From contig CANGXE010000027.1 in assembly GCA_947457525.1 (NCBI GenBank), positions 1-11,228 of the forward strand: 11,228 nucleotides of DNA, in the 5' to 3' direction. Every line of letters begins with the position of its first letter. Positions within the stretch are counted from its first letter, which is position 1. Below the pieces are notes generated by a model, which saw only the letters and a program-made list of their open reading frames with translations, was not told the origin of the DNA and searched no databases. This stretch comes from Bacteroidota bacterium (GTDB taxonomy: Bacteria > Bacteroidota > Bacteroidia > Chitinophagales > LD1). The translations under genes were made by a program, and so were the position numbers. Below, piece after piece: positions 6,573 to 11,228 of this stretch.

Positions 6573-7700
6573 TTACTGCTCAAAAGGGTTTGAGAATTTT
6601 GGGTTATTCAGAAATGTTGTATCTGTCAATGTTTTCATAAAGGCTACCAATGCTTGCTTGTCATAAGCCGATAAATACTGAATACCACCTTGATGAGCAA
6701 ACTTCATTTGTGGATCAACAGTTGGAGATAGTTTCAATCCACTATTATAAAATTCTACAACTTCTTCTAAAGTACTAAATCGCCCATCGCGCATATACGG
6801 ACCTGTTACTTCAATATTTCTAATATGTGGTGTTCTAAATAATCCATTGTCTGTAAAGCTTCCGGTAATTGCCCCTAATCCTTTGTCAGTAAAGTCATTG
6901 AAATTAGCTGCGTAATCCAACCCATTGTTATGAAAATTATTATCCATCATCGTCAAGTTGGAGGCTCCACTACTATTGGCATGACAGTGAAAACAATCCG
7001 CGCCAAATCCACCTACATTTCCGGTGTCTTTCATAAAAAGATTATAGAAGCCGTCAAACTCTAATTGAGTGAAGGTAGCTTGTCCGCGCATCACTTTATC
7101 AAACTTAGAATCAGCAGAGATTAATGTCATCATAAATTGTGATACAGCTTTCTCAATTTTCTGTTGAGTAATGTTGCCGGGTTTACCAAAAGCTTTTTTA
7201 AAAAGAGCCACGTAAGTGGAGTCTTTCTCCAACTTTGAAACCGCCATAGCAGCATTAAAATTTTGCTCGTGGATGAGCGCATCTTCTACTTGTTGAGGTA
7301 AAGTTTTGGCGCGACCATCCCAGAAAAAATCTTTCATCCAGACTAGGTTGAATAGCGGTGGAGAGTTGCGCTTCGTCAATCCAAACACACTAGTGCTAAA
7401 CGCCTTTCCGCCATCAGCAAATGCATTTTCTTGCTTGTGACAAGAGGCACAAGAAATAGTACTATCTATTGACAAAAGCGGGTCATAAAACAACATTCTA
7501 CCTAACAATACGCCTTCTTTAGATAGAGGGTTATCAACGGGAATATTTATGGGAGGAAAATTGAACGGCCGTTTTATCGTATCTGGTGTACTCTTATAGT
7601 TCTCTTCCGGTTCGGGTATCTCTGTAGAATCCGGCTTACATTGCTGTAGCCCAAAAACAATAACCAACATTGAACCTAAAAGAAACAGCAACTTTTTCAT
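6573..7700 (-). CDS. Di-heme cytochrome c peroxidase/MauG-family lipoprotein (MbnH-like)
   Basis: This 375-residue protein has two c-type heme motifs, CASCH at 84-88 and CFHCH at 236-240, in the arrangement of bacterial di-heme peroxidases and MauG. Other family blocks are LGRMLFYDPLLS before the first heme, FFWDGRAKTLPQQ, and the C-terminal RTPHIRN...GPYMRDGRFSTLEEVVEFYNSG. A hydrophobic leader precedes Cys21 (GLQQC, a loose lipobox), so it is probably an envelope lipoprotein facing the periplasm. Its start codon overlaps the stop of the upstream MbnP-family gene by one base (TAATG), which implies coupled translation and a joint function. On that basis I call it MbnH-like: MbnH uses its hemes to oxidise a tryptophan of MbnP. 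A plain H2O2-reducing cytochrome c peroxidase is the main alternative. Confidence 0.88.
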   Translation of the reverse strand: MKKLLFLLGSMLVIVFGLQQCKPDSTEIPEPEENYKSTPDTIKRPFNFPPINIPVDNPLSKEGVLLGRMLFYDPLLSIDSTISCASCHKQENAFADGGKAFSTSVFGLTKRNSPPLFNLVWMKDFFWDGRAKTLPQQVEDALIHEQNFNAAMAVSKLEKDSTYVALFKKAFGKPGNITQQKIEKAVSQFMMTLISADSKFDKVMRGQATFTQLEFDGFYNLFMKDTGNVGGFGADCFHCHANSSGASNLTMMDNNFHNNGLDYAANFNDFTDKGLGAITGSFTDNGLFRTPHIRNIEVTGPYMRDGRFSTLEEVVEFYNSGLKLSPTVDPQMKFAHQGGIQYLSAYDKQALVAFMKTLTDTTFLNNPKFSNPFEQ

Positions 7701-8446
7701 TACTCTGAGTAGCTAAAAGATTTTGAAAATTGATCAGCAAACTGGATGGCAATACTTAAGTCGTTGTCTTCCGACTGAGTGCCCGGCTTCAAAAACATAT
7801 CAATCGGAGCAGGTTGCTCTTTGAAAACTTTCAGCAAATCAAGATTTAAGTTGATTGATTTTTTGCCTTCATCGGGAATAATAAAATTACCATTCGATAA
7901 ACTTACAGAACGATAGCAAGTGTCGCGGCCCACATGGTAAACCAATCCTACTCCGTTTACAAAACTCCCCCCGCTAACATCTGCTTTCCCTTCTAAATTA
8001 ATGAAACGATGTTTTAACCATTCCCAAAACATATCGTCTTTAGGTCCGAGTGGGTCGCTGGCTTTGAAGTCATCAGGATTAGTGGCGTTTTGAGTCGGAT
8101 TTAAACCCACATTAAACTTAATGCCTTTATACTCACCAGATGGGGCTTCCACCGAAAATGATTTCCAATTATTATCGGCATAATCAAAATAAGCTACATC
8201 TTCCACATCTACTTCAGTGTTGTCTGTCCGCACCAAACGAACTTCTGATATGTAAAACTTTAGTCTATTGAAAAAAAAGTCTTTGCCGGCGCCATCAGAA
8301 TAAATTGTGTTAGAAAAACTCAAAGGTTGTGCGCCAACAAATCCATTTAACTTCACTTCAAAATTTCCTTTATTTTTTTTATCGCAGGAAGATATACTGA
8401 CCAAGAAGAGGAGAGAAACCAAACTCAAAAAAAATGATTTGTTCAT
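7700..8446 (-). CDS. MbnP-family putative copper-binding lipoprotein
   Basis: The 248-residue product starts with a classical lipoprotein signal (ISSC, Cys21). The body has the beta-rich MbnP pattern: FNRLKFYISEVRL (59-71), an FDYADNNW segment ending at W94, GEYKGIKFNVGLNPT (104-118), MFWEWLKHRF (139-148) and GLVYHVG (167-173). In characterised MbnP proteins from methanotrophs, a tryptophan is converted to kynurenine by the partner di-heme enzyme MbnH, and the product binds Cu(I). Here W141 and W143 in the MFWEW motif are the obvious candidates, with H146 and H171 as possible ligands. The assignment of a specific Trp is my inference. It is the first gene of a two-gene minus-strand operon with the MauG-family gene. 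No methanobactin genes are present nearby, so copper handling is supported by family membership and pairing only. Confidence 0.82.
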   Translation of the reverse strand: MNKSFFLSLVSLLFLVSISSCDKKNKGNFEVKLNGFVGAQPLSFSNTIYSDGAGKDFFFNRLKFYISEVRLVRTDNTEVDVEDVAYFDYADNNWKSFSVEAPSGEYKGIKFNVGLNPTQNATNPDDFKASDPLGPKDDMFWEWLKHRFINLEGKADVSGGSFVNGVGLVYHVGRDTCYRSVSLSNGNFIIPDEGKKSINLNLDLLKVFKEQPAPIDMFLKPGTQSEDNDLSIAIQFADQFSKSFSYSE

Positions 8447-8578
8447 ATTGGTATTGTTTAATGTAATGCTAAGATAACGATAAAAAGGGGGTAGAAGTTC
8501 TAAATTTACTCAATTGCAAATTTTTTAACCAAAAAGTGAAACTGGCATAGAAATCGTAGAAATTATTACTTTCAACTG
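8447..8578. promoter_or_regulatory. Divergent promoter region between the MbnP-family operon and deoC
   Basis: The two genes start back to back here, so this 132-bp AT-rich stretch must hold both promoters. On the minus strand TATCTTAG (8473-8480) is one base from TAnnTTTG, and on the plus strand TAAATTTA (8501-8508) is also one base off. Neither has a TTG at the right distance. I see no palindrome that would suggest a copper-responsive operator. Confidence 0.35.
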
Positions 8579-9226
8579 ATGAATTTAGCAGCTAAAATAG
8601 ACCATACCTCATTGAAAGCCGATGTTTCTGAAAAGGAAATTAAGAAGCTATGTGCTGAAGCCAAAGAGTACGGTTTTGCCGCAGTTTGTGTACCGCCCTA
8701 TTTTGTACGTAAATGCAAAGCTTGGTTGAAAGACACCAACGTAAAAATCGCGACAGTGATTGGTTTCCCTTTGGGTTATTCGCACACACCCAGCAAAGTA
8801 GAAGATGCACGAAGAGCCATTGACGAGGGAGCTGATGAAATTGATATGGTGATTAATATCATCGCATTAAAAGCGGGCGATATCAATTATTTGAAAAATG
8901 AATTAATAAGCGCTGGCACCATTGTGCAACTTCGCGGAGGGAAACTAAAAGTGATTTTAGAAACCGGCTTACTTACTGATACCGAGATAATAGAAGGCTG
9001 TAAACTATGTGCGGAAACAAATGTAGATTACGTAAAAACCTCTACCGGTTTTACGGAAAAAGGCGCATCGGTTGAAGTAGTGAAATTAATGCGAAGCAAC
9101 CTACCCAAATCCATAAAAATAAAAGCATCGGGAGGCATCAGAGACAAGGTGTTTGCCGAAGAATTGATTGCAGCAGGTGCCGACCGATTAGGTACATCTG
9201 CTAGTGTAGCCATTGTAAACTCATAA
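8579..9226 (+). CDS. deoC: Deoxyribose-phosphate aldolase
   Basis: DeoC cleaves 2-deoxy-D-ribose 5-phosphate to glyceraldehyde 3-phosphate and acetaldehyde, the last step of deoxynucleoside salvage. The 215-residue TIM-barrel protein is full length for the short bacterial type. It shows IDHTSL at the N-terminus, VIGFPLGYS, DEIDMVIN with the proton-relay D89, the Schiff-base lysine K153 in DYVKTSTGF, and the second active-site lysine K182 in KIKASGGIR. It is the first gene of a plus-strand run with the SPOR protein nine bases downstream. No other deo genes are nearby. The ATG at 8579 lacks a Shine-Dalgarno, but no upstream in-frame start fits better and the protein begins with the expected NLAAKIDHT. 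Confidence 0.96.
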   Translation: MNLAAKIDHTSLKADVSEKEIKKLCAEAKEYGFAAVCVPPYFVRKCKAWLKDTNVKIATVIGFPLGYSHTPSKVEDARRAIDEGADEIDMVINIIALKAGDINYLKNELISAGTIVQLRGGKLKVILETGLLTDTEIIEGCKLCAETNVDYVKTSTGFTEKGASVEVVKLMRSNLPKSIKIKASGGIRDKVFAEELIAAGADRLGTSASVAIVNS

Positions 9227-9235
9227 AATTGTGGT

Positions 9236-9667
9236 ATGAAATACCCCTCATTTAAACAAAACATACACCTATTTTACTTAGCAATCATCTTGCTTGGTTC
9301 AACAACTATTTTTGCCCAAGACAGCACCGCCATGTCATCAACAAACGGACAAATAGTTCAGAGCTACGAAATCAGCGCTTTGCTCAACCGATACGATGAA
9401 TTCAATAAAAAACGAGACATCACCGAAGGCTATCGTATTCAAATTACTTACAGCGATATAAGAGAGGATATTTATAAAAGTAAAAGCATGCTTTATCACC
9501 AATTTCCCGATTTGGGCTCGTATGTAGAATACGAACAACCTTATTTCAAACTTCGATTGGGTGATTTTGCAACACGTTTGGAAGCAACCTATTACTTACA
9601 ACAAACTATTGCCTTGTACCCGGGCGCATTTATCGTCAAAGATAAAATCAAAACTAAAAAAGACTAA
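9236..9667 (+). CDS. Small exported SPOR-domain protein
   Basis: This 143-residue protein has an N-terminal signal peptide with a hydrophobic segment at about 10-25 and a probable signal peptidase I site after IFA27. After a short linker, roughly residues 60-140 look like a single SPOR domain: GYRIQITYSD on the first strand, then QPYFKLRLGDFATRLEATYYLQQ and an AFIVKD strand at the end. SPOR domains bind denuded glycan strands of septal peptidoglycan, so the protein probably acts in the periplasm or outer envelope during cell division. No enzymatic domain is attached. It lies nine bases after deoC and 26 bases before the M20 amidohydrolase, likely in one transcript, although no shared pathway is evident. 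The SPOR call rests on pattern recognition, not a profile search. Confidence 0.75.
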   Translation: MKYPSFKQNIHLFYLAIILLGSTTIFAQDSTAMSSTNGQIVQSYEISALLNRYDEFNKKRDITEGYRIQITYSDIREDIYKSKSMLYHQFPDLGSYVEYEQPYFKLRLGDFATRLEATYYLQQTIALYPGAFIVKDKIKTKKD

Positions 9668-9693
9668 GTAGCACAATCCCCGCGCAAAAACAG

Positions 9694-10857
9694 ATGAAAG
9701 AAAAAATCAAAGCGTTAGCGCAAAAGTTTTATCCCGAAGTGGTGGAGCTTCGCAGAACCATTCATGCCCATCCGGAATTGAGTGGAGAAGAAAAAAATAC
9801 AGCTGCTTTGGTGGCCAACAAACTTCGCACATTGGGTTTTGAAGTAACTGAAGGAATTGCCAAGCATGGTGTGGTTGGTTTGTTAAAGTGCAACAATCCC
9901 GATACAAAATGTGTGGCGCTACGCGCAGATATGGATGCGCTGCCAATTCAAGAAAACAGCAAACAACCCTACTGCTCAAAAGTAGATGGTGTGATGCACG
10001 CTTGCGGCCATGATGTGCACACCGCTAACTTGTTAGGCGTTGCAATGATTTTAGCCGATTTAAAAAATGAGCTAACCGGCACGTATAAATTTATTTTTCA
10101 ACCTAGCGAAGAAAATATACCGAGTGGCGCAGCCGCTATGATTGCAGAAGGTGTATTGAACAATCCAAAAGTTGATAGCATCATTGGTCTTCATGTTTCA
10201 CCTGAATTGGAAGCCGGCATTTTTGGTTTTTGTGCAGGCAAATTCATGGCCAGTAGTGATGAAGTTTATTTATCTGTGATAGGTAAAGGCGGACATGCTG
10301 CACGAGTTGAAGAACTAAAAAATCCGTTGCTCATTTCTGCTGAAGTTTTATTAGCACTTAAAGAAATAACCAACCCACAAATTCCTGTGGTTTTATCATT
10401 TGGAAAAATAGAAGGCAAAGGCGCTACTAACATTGTTCCCGATGTGGTAGAAATAGCAGGCACATTGCGTTGCTTTGACGAAACACTGCGCGCGCAATTG
10501 CACAAAGACATCACATTGCGCGCAGAAACCACTGCCGAAAAATATTTAGCTCGATGCGAAGTCAATATTCTGAAAGGCTATCCGGTATTGATTAATGACG
10601 ATGAGTTTACTGAGACCTTATACCATGCTGCTCACGACTATTTAGATGGCGACCAAGCCATACCTGTGCCTTCGCGAATGGGCAGTGAGGATTTTGCTTA
10701 TTACACCCATCATATTCCGGCTTGTTTTTATCGTTTGGGCGTAGGCAACAATAAGAAAGGCATCACTTCAGGCTTACACACTCCTACGTTTGATATTGAT
10801 GAAAATGCTTTGGAAGAAAGCATTGGTGTGATGAGTTGGTTAGCTATAAATGCATAA
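9694..10857 (+). CDS. M20-family metallo-amidohydrolase (N-acyl-amino acid/hippurate hydrolase type)
   Basis: A 387-residue protein of the M20D amidohydrolase group, which hydrolyse N-acyl or amide-linked amino acids. Key segments are IHAHPELSGEE near the N-terminus, LRADMDALPIQE, the metal-binding MHACGHDVH at 101-109 (C104, H106), QPSEEN with E139/E140, GLHVSPELE with H167, the dimerisation-domain motif GKGGHAAR, and GLHTPTFD near the C-terminus with H362, the remaining likely metal ligand. RMGSEDFAYY is the usual family block before the end. No signal peptide is present, so it acts in the cytoplasm. The acyl group and amino acid cannot be decided; hippurate, N-acetyl-amino acids, N-acetyl-diaminopimelate and indole-acetyl conjugates are all known substrates in this group. 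It ends two bases from the stop of the convergent cysM gene. Confidence 0.93.
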   Translation: MKEKIKALAQKFYPEVVELRRTIHAHPELSGEEKNTAALVANKLRTLGFEVTEGIAKHGVVGLLKCNNPDTKCVALRADMDALPIQENSKQPYCSKVDGVMHACGHDVHTANLLGVAMILADLKNELTGTYKFIFQPSEENIPSGAAAMIAEGVLNNPKVDSIIGLHVSPELEAGIFGFCAGKFMASSDEVYLSVIGKGGHAARVEELKNPLLISAEVLLALKEITNPQIPVVLSFGKIEGKGATNIVPDVVEIAGTLRCFDETLRAQLHKDITLRAETTAEKYLARCEVNILKGYPVLINDDEFTETLYHAAHDYLDGDQAIPVPSRMGSEDFAYYTHHIPACFYRLGVGNNKKGITSGLHTPTFDIDENALEESIGVMSWLAINA

Positions 10858-10859
10858 AA

Positions 10860-11228
10860 TTATCCAAACAAATCGCTAGACAAATAGCGATCCCCACGAT
10901 CGCATATAATCGTCACTATTACTCCACTTTCTAATTGAGCAGCGAGCTTAACTGCAATTGCCACTGCACCACCTGCACTCATGCCACAAAACACTCCTTC
11001 CTCTCTAGCCAATCTTTGAGTTATGGCGGTAGCTTCTTCTTGCGAAATATCAATAATGGTGTCTACTCGCTCGCGTTCAAAAATTTTAGGCAAATACTCT
11101 TGCGGCCAACGTCTGATGCCGGGGATTTTTGACCCATCGGTGGGTTGCGCACCGATAATTTGCACTTGCTTATTTTGTTCTTTCAAAAAGCGAGAAACAC
11201 CCATAATAGTGCCGGTGGTACCCATCGA
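10860..11228 (-). CDS. cysM: Cysteine synthase B (O-acetylserine sulfhydrylase), C-terminal part, truncated by the window end
   Basis: Read on the minus strand, 122 residues up to the stop are present; the N-terminal part with the PLP-binding lysine lies beyond the right edge. The ATG near 11225 is internal, because the frame stays open to the edge and family members are about 290-300 residues long. The fragment begins with SMGTTGT, the PLP phosphate-binding loop, and continues with GIRRWPQEYLP, REEGVFCGMSAGGAV (whose Ser contacts the PLP pyridine nitrogen) and the C-terminal ICDRGDRYLSSDLF. The RRWP and CDRGDRYLS blocks point to CysM rather than CysK. The enzyme makes cysteine from O-acetylserine (or a related serine derivative) and a sulfur donor such as sulfide or thiosulfate. 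Confidence 0.93.
   Translation of the reverse strand, partial: SMGTTGTIMGVSRFLKEQNKQVQIIGAQPTDGSKIPGIRRWPQEYLPKIFERERVDTIIDISQEEATAITQRLAREEGVFCGMSAGGAVAIAVKLAAQLESGVIVTIICDRGDRYLSSDLFG

Noticed and set aside
10935..11132. Plus-strand open frame within the cysM fragment
   Set aside because: It is antisense to a strongly conserved cysM C-terminus and its Cys/Ser/His-rich translation looks like a shadow frame.
1..11228. Mobile element, prophage, CRISPR array, or toxin-antitoxin content
   Set aside because: I found no transposase, integrase, repeat-spacer pattern or small paired genes. Target-site repeats beside the tRNAs were also looked for and not seen.
11226..11228. ATG near 11225 on the minus strand as the start of a 121-residue gene
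   Set aside because: The frame stays open to the window edge and the visible part starts within the PLP phosphate-binding loop of cysM, so the Met is internal.

Overview
The window looks like chromosomal, housekeeping-type DNA from a member of the Bacteroidota, possibly near Chitinophagales/Sphingobacteriales, although the sequence alone does not fix the order. Four things point there: genes without clear Shine-Dalgarno sequences, a tRNA promoter matching the phylum-specific TTG-N19-TAnnTTTG consensus, several lipoprotein-type signal peptides, and gene families typical of the phylum (split methylmalonyl-CoA-mutase-type enzyme, split 5'-nucleotidase, stand-alone dnaA). I see no insertion sequence, phage gene, integrase or CRISPR array.

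Layout. Positions 1-2323 (+) hold a tight three-gene run: the C-terminal part of a cobalamin-dependent acyl-CoA mutase catalytic subunit, a lipoprotein made of a 5'-nucleotidase C-terminal domain, and an exported metallophosphatase that is the matching catalytic half. An AT-rich 184-bp spacer with three T9 tracts and DnaA-box-like sequences leads into dnaA (2508-3953, +). A strong terminator follows, then a well-formed promoter, tRNA-Ser(GCU), tRNA-Pro(UGG) and a second terminator. Positions 4327-4653 carry no gene; they may hold a small structured RNA. Next are aguB and aguA (+), which convert agmatine to putrescine in two steps. Converging on them from the minus strand (8446-6573) is a translationally coupled lipoprotein pair, an MbnP-family protein followed by a di-heme MauG/cytochrome c peroxidase-family protein (MbnH-like). 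Divergent from that pair is deoC, then a small exported SPOR-domain protein and an M20-family amidohydrolase (+, to 10857). The window ends with the C-terminal part of cysM on the minus strand, running into the M20 gene.

How the genes work together. The clearest partnerships are the two halves of the split 5'-nucleotidase, the aguB/aguA pair, and the MbnP/MbnH-like pair. In the last, by analogy with methanotrophs, the di-heme enzyme would oxidise a tryptophan of its partner to kynurenine and so create a copper site. That pair is the most interesting content of the window. The family is already described, but its job in an organism without a visible methanobactin locus is open.
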